From JAKFWI01 sp031398975 (GTDB lineage: Bacteria > Pseudomonadota > Alphaproteobacteria > Caulobacterales > Aquidulcibacteraceae): DNA of 64,000 bases. This document shows positions 21,514 through 28,988 of the stretch, piece after piece. The stretch lies in contig JANNOI010000049.1 in assembly GCA_031398975.1 (NCBI GenBank), forward strand, positions 1 through 64,000, in the 5' to 3' direction. Position numbers and translations under genes: made by a program. A model generated the notes under the pieces. That model saw only the letters and a list, made by a program, of their open reading frames with translations, had not been told where the DNA came from and did not search any database. Each line of letters starts with the position of its first letter. The stretch's first letter is position 1.

Positions 21514-22139
21514 TGCGGTTGCACGTCGCTGGATTGGTTGCAGGGCTCGCATGCTGCGCCTCCGCGTGCGTCAGCCTGACGCCGCAGGTGAGGACCGAGC
21601 GCGAGCTTCTGGAGGCGGACCGCGCATTCTCCGCCCTCTCGGCCCGTGCGGGGATGGCGGCGGCGTTTACGGCCTATATCGATCCGCGCGACGGCGCGTT
21701 GATCCAACCCGGCGTGTTCGCCGAGGGGGCGGGGCCGCTGGCGGCCGCACTCGCCGGGGCGGGCCCGGACCTCATGCTCGTGTGGGAGCCCGATCGGGCG
21801 TTGGCTTCGCTGGCCGGTGATCTGGGCGTCACCACGGGGCGGTTCACACGGACGGTGAACGGCGCGGTGGACGGACGAGGCCGCTATGTCAGCGTCTGGC
21901 GTCGCGACGCCGCCGGCGCCTGGAAGGTGGTGATGGAGATCGGCAACACCGACCCGCCCGGAACGCCCGTCCCCGCCCCCGCGGCAAGCCCGGCGCCGGC
22001 GCCCGCCCCCCGGCCCGCGCCGATTGCGCCTCCGCCCGCCACGGCGAGCCGCGGGGAGCCCCAGCCGCTCACGCCGCCGCCCTCTGCGCCCTCTTCTACG
22101 CCCCAGACCGGGACCGTGGGCCGCGAACCGGTGTTCTGA
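21513..22139 (+). CDS. Putative lipoprotein with SnoaL/DUF4440-like domain and Pro-rich tail
   Basis: 208 residues. A signal peptide (RLHVAGLVAGLACCASA) ends at a Cys-containing lipobox (SAC near 18-20). Residues ~30-145 (ELLEADRAFSALSARAGMAA ... GRYVSVWRRDAAGAWKVVME) read like a SnoaL/DUF4440 cone-shaped domain: the leading EADRAFSALSARAG helix and the YVSVWRRDAAGAWKVVMEIG strands are typical. The last ~60 residues are Ala-Pro rich and probably unstructured in the periplasm. Its ATG overlaps the ppdK stop, so it is co-translated with ppdK. Function unknown. Confidence 0.75.
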
Positions 22140-22142
22140 CGC

Positions 22143-22682
22143 TCAGCCGGCGAAGCCGCCCTGCGCCAAGAACGCTAATTCCTCCGGCGTGCTCTCCCGT
22201 CCCAGCGCCGCGTTGCGATGGGGGAAGCGCGCGAAGCGGGCGATGATCGTGCGGTGGAGGTGCGCATAGGCCAGCGTCTTTTCGTCCCCCAAGGCCGCGA
22301 TGAGCGCCACCGCGCGCTCCTGGTCGCGCAGATCCTCGGAATGCTCGAACGGGAGATAGAAGAAGAGGCGCAGATCCGGCGGCGTCGCCTCATCGAAGCC
22401 GGCGGCGAGGGCGGCCTCCGCCTGGCGGCGCGCCAGGCCGTCGGTCGCATAGGCGTGGGGGGAGCGGCGATAGAGATTGCGCGGCATCTGGTCGAGCAGC
22501 AGCACCAGCGCCAGCGCGCCTTCGGCCGTCTCCGCCCAGTCCGAAAGCTCGCCCCGGGCGGCGCGGTGATGGGCGGCCTCGAACGCCGCGCAGCGCGCGT
22601 CGAAGGCCGGATCGGCGCCGAACCAGGCCTCGGCCCCCGCCGCGCGCCAAAACGCGAGGAGATCGCTCGTGCTTGCGTTCAT
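22143..22682 (-). CDS. DUF924 family protein
   Basis: 179 residues starting at the ATG 22680-22682 (MNASTSDLLAFWRAAGAEAW). The LLAFWRAAG opening, LVLLLDQMPRNLYR near 77-90, and FYLPFEHSEDLRDQERAV near 126-143 are the recognisable DUF924 blocks. The family is widespread, all-helical and TPR-like in structure, without a settled function. An in-frame GTG/ATG 15 codons upstream is less likely because DUF924 proteins start close to the FW motif. Convergent with the preceding lipoprotein gene (3 bp between stops). Confidence 0.88.
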   Translation of the reverse strand: MNASTSDLLAFWRAAGAEAWFGADPAFDARCAAFEAAHHRAARGELSDWAETAEGALALVLLLDQMPRNLYRRSPHAYATDGLARRQAEAALAAGFDEATPPDLRLFFYLPFEHSEDLRDQERAVALIAALGDEKTLAYAHLHRTIIARFARFPHRNAALGRESTPEELAFLAQGGFAG

Positions 22683-22776
22683 GGAATAAGCTCCGTCTTT
22701 TGGCGCCTTGCTTGACGCCTGGATCAAAACCGGGTCGATAGCGCCCTTTCAACGCCGCAGCCTTTAGCGCGGCGGC

Positions 22777-22793
22777 GGCCGGGGGGCCCGGCC
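22777..22793 (+). promoter_or_regulatory. 7-bp perfect GC hairpin just before the ilvC ribosome binding site
   Basis: GGCCGGG (22777-22783) and CCCGGCC (22787-22793) form a perfect stem around GGG, 14 bases before the ilvC ATG. It would sit in the mRNA leader right next to the GGCGGAG ribosome site, so it may modulate initiation. No leader peptide rich in Ile/Val/Leu codons was seen in the 125-bp gap. Confidence 0.35.
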
Positions 22794-22807
22794 GGGCGGA
22801 GCATGTC

Positions 22808-23833
22808 ATGCGGGTGTATTACGATCGCGACGCGGATTTGGGGCTGATCCTCGACAAGAAGATCGCCGTGATCGGTTACGGGAGCCAGGGGCACGCGCAC
22901 GCGCTGAACCTGCGCGATTCCGGCGCCAAGGACGTGGTGGTCGCGCTCAAGGCCGGCTCGCCCAGCGCCGCCAAGGCCAAGGCGCAGAACTTCACCGTGG
23001 TGAGCGTCGCCGAGGCGGCCAAGAACGCCGATATCTTGATGGTGCTCGCGCCCGACGAGGTCCAGGCCGATCTCTACGCCGCCGAGATCGCCCCCCAGAT
23101 CGCGGCCGGGGCCGGCAAGACGCTGCTGTTCGGGCATGGCTTCAGCGTGCATTTCAACCTGATCGCGCCGCCCGCCTCGGTGGATGTGGCGATGGTGGCT
23201 CCCAAGGGCCCGGGCCACACGGTGCGCGGCGAATACCTGAAAGGCGGGGGCGTGCCGTGCCTGGTGGCGGTGCACCAGAACCCCTCCGGGCGCGCGCTGG
23301 AGACGGCTTTGGCCTATGCGTCCGGCCTCGGCGGGGGCCGCGCGGGCATGATCGAGACCAATTTCCGCGAGGAGTGCGAGACCGATCTGTTCGGCGAGCA
23401 GGTGGTGTTGTGCGGCGGGCTGGTGGAGCTGATCCGCGCCGGGTTCGAGACGCTGGTGGAAGCCGGCTACGCCCCGGAAATGGCCTATTTCGAATGCCTG
23501 CACGAGGTGAAGCAGATCGTCGATTTGATCTATGAAGGCGGCATCGCCAACATGAATTACTCGATCTCCAACACCGCCGAATATGGCGAATACGTCACCG
23601 GCCCGCGCATCGTCACCCCCGAGACCAAGGCCGAGATGAAGCGCGTTCTCGCCGATATCCAGGCCGGCCGGTTCGCCCGCGACTGGGTGCTCGAAAACCG
23701 GGCCGGCCAGCCGAGCTTCAAGGCCATCCGCCGCCGCGCCGGCGAGCACCAGATCGAGGAAGTCGGCGCGAAGCTCCGCGCGATGATGCCCTGGATCGGC
23801 AAGAACAAGCTCGTCGATCAGGCCAAGAACTAG
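22808..23833 (+). CDS. ilvC: Ketol-acid reductoisomerase (NADP+)
   Basis: 341 residues, the short class I form. It converts 2-acetolactate or 2-aceto-2-hydroxybutanoate to the dihydroxy acids of valine and isoleucine synthesis. The Rossmann loop GYGSQGHAHA is at 23-32; PKGPGH near 137-142 and FREECETDLFGEQVVLCGG near 189-207 hold the Mg2+ ligands Asp and Glu; GGIANMNYSISNTAEYGEY near 244-262 closes the site. The TAG stop is the start of a palindromic repeat. ilvB/ilvN are not in the window. Confidence 0.97.
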   Translation: MRVYYDRDADLGLILDKKIAVIGYGSQGHAHALNLRDSGAKDVVVALKAGSPSAAKAKAQNFTVVSVAEAAKNADILMVLAPDEVQADLYAAEIAPQIAAGAGKTLLFGHGFSVHFNLIAPPASVDVAMVAPKGPGHTVRGEYLKGGGVPCLVAVHQNPSGRALETALAYASGLGGGRAGMIETNFREECETDLFGEQVVLCGGLVELIRAGFETLVEAGYAPEMAYFECLHEVKQIVDLIYEGGIANMNYSISNTAEYGEYVTGPRIVTPETKAEMKRVLADIQAGRFARDWVLENRAGQPSFKAIRRRAGEHQIEEVGAKLRAMMPWIGKNKLVDQAKN

Positions 23834-23927
23834 AGCCCCGATCCGACAGAGTCGGATCAGGGCTCTAGATATTTGTTTGGTCGCATTTTCTGACGATGAA
23901 CCGGCGTCCACTTCATCGGAAAATGCG
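23832..23927. repeat. Composite two-hairpin extragenic repeat, copy 1
   Basis: Hairpin 1: arms 23832-23847 and 23851-23866 (16 bp, one mismatch, loop AGA), edged by AGAGCCC/GGGCTCT. After a linker with TTTGTTTGG, hairpin 2 spans 23882-23927 with arms CGCATTTTC...CGATGAA and TTCATCG...GAAAATGCG. It overlaps the ilvC TAG. An almost identical copy lies at 55847-55946. It separates ilvC from the convergent response-regulator gene, consistent with a terminator role. Similar AGAGC..GAAAATGCG palindromes are known as dispersed repeats in alphaproteobacteria. Confidence 0.88.
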
Positions 23928-23937
23928 CTGGCTCGGC

Positions 23938-24492
23938 TTACAGTTCAACCGTCTGGCGGTCGTCGAACGGGGTCCAGCGGGCGGGCGCCGCGCGGCGCCG
24001 GCACGGGCCAGTAAAGCGGAGGCTCGACGCGCGCCGCCGGTCCGGGCCGAAAAACGCCCCGCCCTCCACGAAGGGGCGCCGGTCGTTCATCGCGCGGGTC
24101 ACGTGCAGCGCCAAGCTTTGCGCTGAAATCGGCTTGGCCAGGACGGAATGGGCGCCGGCGTCGCGCGCCTGCGCCACCCGGTCGCGGTCGGCGTGGCCGG
24201 TCATGATGATGATCGCCATGCAGCGATTGACGGTGTTCTCGCGCCGGCGCACCTCCCGCGCGAGGTCGACGCCGCTCATCTGCCCCATGACCAGATCGGC
24301 GATCAACAGGTCCACCGCGCCCGCCCCGATCAGGTGCAGCGCCTCCTCTGCACTGCCCGCCTCCTGGCACCGCCCGGCCCCCATGGCCTGCAAAAGCGCC
24401 CGGACCAGGAAACGCATCTGGCTGTTGTCGTCCACGATCAAGAGGCGGCGGGCGGCGAGCGCTCTGAGGGTCAAACCGAGATCCTTGCACAT
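23938..24492 (-). CDS. Single-domain response regulator (CheY-like receiver)
   Basis: 184 residues from the ATG at 24490-24492. The receiver domain covers ~16-135 with the acidic pair in LLIVDDN, phosphoacceptor Asp66 (LLIADLVMG), Thr98 (IIIMTGHAD) and Lys120 (LAKPIS), so it should be phosphorylatable. There is no output domain; the tail holds GPDRRR, a feature of many alphaproteobacterial stand-alone receivers. A GTG at 24529-24531 would add 13 residues. No histidine kinase is adjacent, so its partner is unknown. Convergent with ilvC across a repeat. Confidence 0.87.
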   Translation of the reverse strand: MCKDLGLTLRALAARRLLIVDDNSQMRFLVRALLQAMGAGRCQEAGSAEEALHLIGAGAVDLLIADLVMGQMSGVDLAREVRRRENTVNRCMAIIIMTGHADRDRVAQARDAGAHSVLAKPISAQSLALHVTRAMNDRRPFVEGGAFFGPDRRRASSLRFTGPCRRRAAPARWTPFDDRQTVEL

Positions 24493-24766
24493 AAGCGGCC
24501 AAAGAAGGATGCGGTCGCCCACAATCCTCACCAGGCACAGCTCGTGCCGGAGTCAGGTAAAAACAAAATGAATAGCGCGCGATCACTAAGACCTAGGCCC
24601 GTCTAGCTTGCCGCGGCGAGCCTCCTCCAGCTTTCGTCGGCCTATATACCTGTAATTGTATAAGTCGGAACTAGAACCTAGACGTGTAGCGCGGCTATAG
24701 CGCGCGGCGGGTTTGTCGCGCCCGATGGAAGGCTTATCGTGGCCGGCGCGCGTCAAAGAGGCGGGG

Positions 24767-25870
24767 ATGGACGAGGTCGAGTGTGTCGTGGTCGGGGCGG
24801 GGGTGGTGGGGCTTGCGGTCGCGCGCGCGCTCGCGCGGGCCGGGCGGGAAGTGCTCATCCTGGAGCGGGAAGGCCATTTCGGGTCTGGAATCTCCTCGCG
24901 CAACAGCGAGGTGATCCATGCGGGCCTCTATTATCCCAAGGGCTCGCTGAAGGCTGCGTCCTGCGTCGCCGGCAAGCACGCGCTCTACCGCCATTGCGTC
25001 GATTACGCCGTGCCGCACCGCCGCTGCGGCAAACTGATCGTGGCGAGCGACCCCGCCCAGGCCGGCGCGCGGGACGGGATCGCAACGGCGGCCGCCGCCA
25101 ACGGGGTGGACGATCTGGTCTGGCTCACCGGCGCCGAGGCCCGGGCGCTCGAGCCCGAGCTTGCGGCCGCGGCGGCGCTATTGTCCCCCTCCACCGGCAT
25201 CATCGACAGCCACGCCTTCATGCTCTCCCTCTTGGGGGACGCCGAAGCGCACGGGGCGATGATCGCGTACGGGGTCGCCGTGACGCGGTTCGCGGTGGAA
25301 GCACGCGGGATCGCGGTGAGCGTGGCCGGCCAGGAAGGCCCTGCGCTGCGCTGCCAGATCGTGATCAATTCCGCGGGCCTTCACGCGCCCGCGCTCGCGC
25401 AGACGTTCGAAGGCTTCCCCCAAGCCCTTGTCCCGAAAGCCTATTACGCCAAGGGCAGCTATTTCGCCCTCGCCGGGCGGTCCCCGTTCCAGCGCCTCAT
25501 CTATCCCATCCCGGAGCCGGGCGGCCTGGGCGTGCACCTGACGCTCGATCTGGGCGGGCAGGCGAAATTCGGTCCCGACGTGGAATGGGTGGAGGAGCCG
25601 CTGGACTATGACGTCGATCCGGCCCGCGGCGACCGGTTCTACGCGGCGGTGCGCGCCTATTGGCCGGGCCTGCGCGATGGCGCCCTCAGCCCCGCCTATG
25701 CCGGCGTGCGGCCGAAGATCGCCGCACGCGGCGCGCCAGACGCCGATTTCCTCGTGCAAGGGCCAGCCCAGCACGGCGTTCCAGGCGTGGCGCATCTGTT
25801 CGGGATTGAAAGCCCGGGCCTCACCGCTGCTTTGGCCCTGGGCGATCACGTGGCGGGCTTGTTCAGCTAG
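24767..25870 (+). CDS. FAD-dependent oxidoreductase, L-2-hydroxyglutarate oxidase (LhgO)-like
   Basis: 367 residues of the DAO family. The FAD dinucleotide motif GAGVVGLAVARALARAGR starts at residue 10; SSRNSEVIHAGLYYPKGSLKA near 42-62 is the signature of L-2-hydroxyglutarate oxidase/dehydrogenase-like enzymes, and the end has GIESPGLTAALALG. The likely reaction is oxidation of L-2-hydroxyglutarate to 2-oxoglutarate, passing electrons to FAD then quinone or oxygen. The start at 24767 is preferred over an earlier in-frame start because AAAGAGGCGGGG sits directly before it. Gap 24493-24766 is AT-richer than its surroundings and holds promoters only. Confidence 0.88.
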   Translation: MDEVECVVVGAGVVGLAVARALARAGREVLILEREGHFGSGISSRNSEVIHAGLYYPKGSLKAASCVAGKHALYRHCVDYAVPHRRCGKLIVASDPAQAGARDGIATAAAANGVDDLVWLTGAEARALEPELAAAAALLSPSTGIIDSHAFMLSLLGDAEAHGAMIAYGVAVTRFAVEARGIAVSVAGQEGPALRCQIVINSAGLHAPALAQTFEGFPQALVPKAYYAKGSYFALAGRSPFQRLIYPIPEPGGLGVHLTLDLGGQAKFGPDVEWVEEPLDYDVDPARGDRFYAAVRAYWPGLRDGALSPAYAGVRPKIAARGAPDADFLVQGPAQHGVPGVAHLFGIESPGLTAALALGDHVAGLFS

Positions 25871-26153
25871 AGGAGGCGTCGCGGTTCGGGTCGCGGCGGC
25901 TGCCGGAGGCTTCGCCTCCCTTGCGCCCCGCCTGGGCGGCGAGTTCACGGTTCTGGCTGAAGCTGCGCGCTTCCGGGGCCACGCTCTGCCCGCCCTTGCG
26001 CCCGGCCTGGGCGGCGAGCCCGGGGTCCTGAGAGAAGCTGCGCTTCTCGGGCGGCACGCTCTGGCCGCCCTTGCGGGCGATCTCGCGCTGTTTTGCGTCA
26101 TCCATCGAGGCGAACCCGCGGTTCGATCGCGGTGCGGATATGTTCTCGGCCAT
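25863..26153 (-). CDS. KGG-repeat stress-induced protein
   Basis: 96 hydrophilic residues with three KGG repeats: ARKGGQSVPPEKRSFSQ, then two copies of the AAQAGRKGG unit in ~27-residue spacing (second followed by QSVAPEARSFSQ, third by EASGS). This KGG motif (conidiation-protein-10 / GsiB-like) marks small glycine-rich hydrophilins induced by general stress or desiccation. AGGAG precedes the ATG by a few bases. The last 8 bp overlap the end of the convergent oxidase gene. Regulation by a general stress sigma factor is likely in this group but no -35/-10 is proven here. Confidence 0.88.
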   Translation of the reverse strand: MAENISAPRSNRGFASMDDAKQREIARKGGQSVPPEKRSFSQDPGLAAQAGRKGGQSVAPEARSFSQNRELAAQAGRKGGEASGSRRDPNRDASSS

Positions 26154-26251
26154 CCTTCACTCCTAAGGCCGCCATAGCCAGGCGCCTGCAGAGTGAATCA
26201 ATAAAGCCAGCTCCTTGTTCCTGCGGGCCGATGCATTCTTTGACGCAGAGC

Positions 26252-26283
26252 CCTGGGGGCGAACGCCTCCGCCCGCCCCCAGG
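26252..26283 (-). terminator. 10-bp perfect hairpin after the DHS-like gene
   Basis: CCTGGGGGCG (26252-26261) and CGCCCCCAGG (26274-26283) are perfect complements starting 7 bases after the stop of the deoxyhypusine-synthase-like gene on the minus strand. No T run follows, so this is a terminator-like 3' hairpin. The rest of 26154-26289 holds only the KGG gene's promoter side. Confidence 0.6.
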
Positions 26284-26289
26284 CGCTGC

Positions 26290-27345
26290 TCAGCGTGCGA
26301 ACAGCCCCGCCCAGCGCGGCCGCGCCCGCTCTTTCCAGGCGCCGCGATGATAAAGGTCGGAGACGATCAGCGGCGCGACCGTCGTCGCCTCGGCGAACAC
26401 CATCTGCTCATAGGTCGTGTCCACCTTGCCCCAGGAGCAGGCCTCCTTGAGCGTCGAGGAGGAGCACGCGCCGTCGCGGACATCGGCCACGGTGATCTGG
26501 ACGGCGTATTTGTGCATCTCCGCCTCCTGGCCGAGGATCTCCGCGCAGACGACCGTGTCCTGGGCGAAATTCTTCGGCACGCCGCCCCCGATCATGAACA
26601 AAGCCGTGGTCCCGGCCTTGATCTTGACGTCCGTCAGCTCGCGGAAATCGGCGATCGAATCGATCGTCAGATAGGGCTTGCCGGCCTTCGCCCGCTCCAC
26701 CTGGTGCTTGACGAGGCCGAAGCCGGCCGAGCTGTCGGTGAAGGCGGGGCAGAAGATCGGGACGCCCTCGGCATAGGCGGTCTCGATCAGGGAGCCTTGC
26801 TTCTTCGCATTCCCCCCCGCCAGCCACTTGCCCATCTCGAAGATGAACTCGCGGGAGGAATAAGCGCGCGGCTCGAGCGAATCGGCGATTTCCTTGATCA
26901 CGTGGTCGCAGGTCTGCAGCTCTTCTTCATCGATGAAGGTGTCGTAGATACGATCGATGTAGAGGTCGCGCAGGATGCGGTCGTCGGGGATTTCCGGGGC
27001 CTGGTAATGCTTGAAGCCCAGCGCCTCGAAGAAATCCATATCCACGATCGAGGCGCCGGTGGCGACCACCGCGTCCGCCATGCCGTAGCGCACCATGTCC
27101 CGCCACACATGCATGCACCCCCCCGCCGAGGTCGAGCCCGCGAGCGTCAGCCACACGGAGCAGCCCTTGTCCTCCAGCGCCAGGTTGAGGATTTCCGCCG
27201 CGCGCGCGGTGTCGCGCGAGGTGAAGCTCATCTTGCGCATGTTCTCGATGATCGCGCGGCCGTCGAAGCTGGCGATATCGACGTGCTCGACTGGCCGGGA
27301 AAGCAGCTCGGCCTTGCGGTTGTCGCGGGCAGGGGCGTCGGTCAT
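26290..27345 (-). CDS. Deoxyhypusine synthase-like protein (possible homospermidine synthase)
   Basis: 351 residues. It keeps the deoxyhypusine synthase fold signatures: NAD-binding GSTSAGG near 68 and IGGGVPKNFAQDT near 258, and CSWGKV near the C-terminus with Lys307 at the place of the enzyme-imine lysine of eukaryotic DHS (SWGKI). Bacteria lack eIF5A, so the hypusination substrate is absent. Members of this family in bacteria are thought to transfer the aminobutyl group of a polyamine to another amine, for example forming homospermidine. That fits the next gene, a polyamine decarboxylase 86 bp upstream on the same strand. The start is the ATG at 27343-27345 preceded by AGAAGGA. Confidence 0.85.
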   Translation of the reverse strand: MTDAPARDNRKAELLSRPVEHVDIASFDGRAIIENMRKMSFTSRDTARAAEILNLALEDKGCSVWLTLAGSTSAGGCMHVWRDMVRYGMADAVVATGASIVDMDFFEALGFKHYQAPEIPDDRILRDLYIDRIYDTFIDEEELQTCDHVIKEIADSLEPRAYSSREFIFEMGKWLAGGNAKKQGSLIETAYAEGVPIFCPAFTDSSAGFGLVKHQVERAKAGKPYLTIDSIADFRELTDVKIKAGTTALFMIGGGVPKNFAQDTVVCAEILGQEAEMHKYAVQITVADVRDGACSSSTLKEACSWGKVDTTYEQMVFAEATTVAPLIVSDLYHRGAWKERARPRWAGLFAR

Positions 27346-27431
27346 TGCTCTGTTCCTTCTCAACATCGGCGGCGTCGAAAGAACTGGGGCCCCCGCGGAC
27401 GCTCCGCCGCACGCGAGGGAAAGGCGTTAGC

Positions 27432-28649
27432 TTATTTCCGTGGTCTTTTGCCCCGGCGGCGCGCGTCGAGCTTCACGACGCCCGCGTCCATCGGGGCGGC
27501 CTCGGGCCGCTCCTCAAACATCGAGGCCCATGGCGCATCGCCGCTCCGGACGAGTGTGGTCTCGCCGAAGCCGTTGAAGCGGGTGCCCATGGCCACGCCA
27601 TACGCGCCCAGCATGCCGATCTCGATCAAATCCCCCTCGCGCACGTCCGAGGGCAGCAGGAAGGGGCCTTGGGCCGCATCCAGGCTGTCGCAGGTGGGGC
27701 CGTAGAATTTGAACGGGGCGGGCAAGGCGTGCGAAGCGCGCAATAGCTTGACCGGAAACGGCCATTTCACATGCGTGGCGTCGAACAAATTGCCATAAGC
27801 GCCGTCGTTCAGATAGAGCGCGCCGTCCTTGCGCAGTTCGACCCGGGTCACGATCGAGCCGGCTTCCGCCACCAGCGCGCGGCCGGGCTCAGCCCACAGC
27901 TCCGCGTTCTGGGCCACGAGCATCTGCTCGAAGCCTTCCGCCACCGCGTCCATATAGGCGCCCATGGGCGGGGGGGTCATGCCGGGATAGAGCGCGGGGA
28001 AGCCCCCGCCCACGTCTACGATGTCCACCACCACGCCGGCGCGGATGATGGCGCGGTTGGCCTCCGCGATCGCGGCCTTGTAGGCCAGCGGGCGCATGCA
28101 TTGGCTGCCCACATGGAAGGACACGCCCATCGGCCCGTCCGTCGCCTGGCGGGCGCGGCGCAGCAGAGCGGGCGCCGCGAGCGGATCCGCGCCGAACTTC
28201 TGCGCCAGCGGCAGCGAGGCCCCCTCGTTCGAAACCGCAAGGCGCACGATGAGCGTGAGGTCCTTCGCGTGGCCGGTTTCTTCGAGGATCTTGTCGAGCT
28301 CGGCCTCGGTGTCGAACACGAACGTGTCCACGCCCAGGGCGTGATAGGCCGTGCGGATGGCGCGGCGGCTTTTCACCGGGTGCATGAAGGCGATGCGCGC
28401 TTCTGGGAAGCGTTCCCGCACCAGCGTAGCCTCGGCCTCGGAGGCGACGTCGAAGCCGCGGATCCCGCCCGCCCACAGCGCGTCGAGCGCCCAGGGCGAG
28501 GGGTTGGCCTTCACGGCGTAGAACACCGCGCCGGGAAAATGATCCTGGAACCAGCGCGCCGCCGCCTCTACGCGGTGCGGACGCGCGATCGCCACCGGCC
28601 CTTCGGGCTGGCGCGACGCGAGTTCCAGGGGCGATTGGACAAAGTCCAT
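27432..28649 (-). CDS. Fold-III PLP-dependent ornithine/lysine decarboxylase
   Basis: 405 residues of the alanine-racemase-fold decarboxylases. PLP lysine is Lys47 in FYAVKANPS; HVGSQC near 183, the glycine-rich DVGGGFPALYPG near 215, EPGRALVAEAG near 258 and the catalytic Cys320 in YGPTCDSLDA complete the site. The reaction is decarboxylation of ornithine to putrescine or lysine to cadaverine; bifunctional enzymes with this sequence type are common in alphaproteobacteria. GGAGG lies 5 bases before the ATG at 28647-28649. It leads the operon with the DHS-like gene. A long structured 5' leader precedes it. Confidence 0.92.
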   Translation of the reverse strand: MDFVQSPLELASRQPEGPVAIARPHRVEAAARWFQDHFPGAVFYAVKANPSPWALDALWAGGIRGFDVASEAEATLVRERFPEARIAFMHPVKSRRAIRTAYHALGVDTFVFDTEAELDKILEETGHAKDLTLIVRLAVSNEGASLPLAQKFGADPLAAPALLRRARQATDGPMGVSFHVGSQCMRPLAYKAAIAEANRAIIRAGVVVDIVDVGGGFPALYPGMTPPPMGAYMDAVAEGFEQMLVAQNAELWAEPGRALVAEAGSIVTRVELRKDGALYLNDGAYGNLFDATHVKWPFPVKLLRASHALPAPFKFYGPTCDSLDAAQGPFLLPSDVREGDLIEIGMLGAYGVAMGTRFNGFGETTLVRSGDAPWASMFEERPEAAPMDAGVVKLDARRRGKRPRK

Positions 28650-28900
28650 ACCGGCCTCCCAAATCAAAGCGGAGCGCCCCTTCCGGAAGCGAGACCGCGA
28701 TTTCAACCCAGGCCGGCGTTAGTCGGACATGCTGACTGTCAGGTCCGCACCCTACGCCGCTGGTCCTTCTTGGGAGAAAGAGGCGGAGCTTACGCCGGGG
28801 ATCAAAGCCGATCCCCATCGTGGCCTGGGCCGAGGGAGCGTTAGTGGACGCTGTTTCCAGGTCCGCCGGTAAGCGCGACATATGGGAAGGGGCCGGCGAT
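28650..28900 (-). promoter_or_regulatory. Structured 5' leader of the decarboxylase gene, possible speF-type RNA element
   Basis: About 250 nt of non-coding leader on the minus strand. A motif of the form GCGGACCTG-loop-CAG-GTCC-(G)ACTAACGC occurs twice: 28866 to 28838 and 28748 to 28716. In each, GGACCTG can pair with CAG..GTCC to form a hairpin followed by ACTAACGC. Between them is a perfect hairpin GGGGATC/GATCCCC (28816-28797) and a CTCTTTCTCCCAAGAAGG segment (28782 down). Rfam describes a speF leader upstream of ornithine decarboxylase genes in alphaproteobacteria; position and complexity fit, but identity needs a covariance-model search. Confidence 0.5.
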
Positions 28901-28988
28901 GTAAAGAGGCCAAAGGGTTAACCTTTCGGCGGGTTCCTGCGGGGGCCGCCTTCCTCTATGCCCAAGCTGGCGGTGGCGGAGGCGGTGC

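Noticed and set aside
24493..24766. Small gene in the AT-richer gap before the LhgO-like gene
   Set aside because: No frame with a ribosome site and coding composition; the gap looks like promoter DNA only.
28910..28930. Isolated TTAACC motif near the GT4 start as a CtrA site
   Set aside because: Only one half-site is present.
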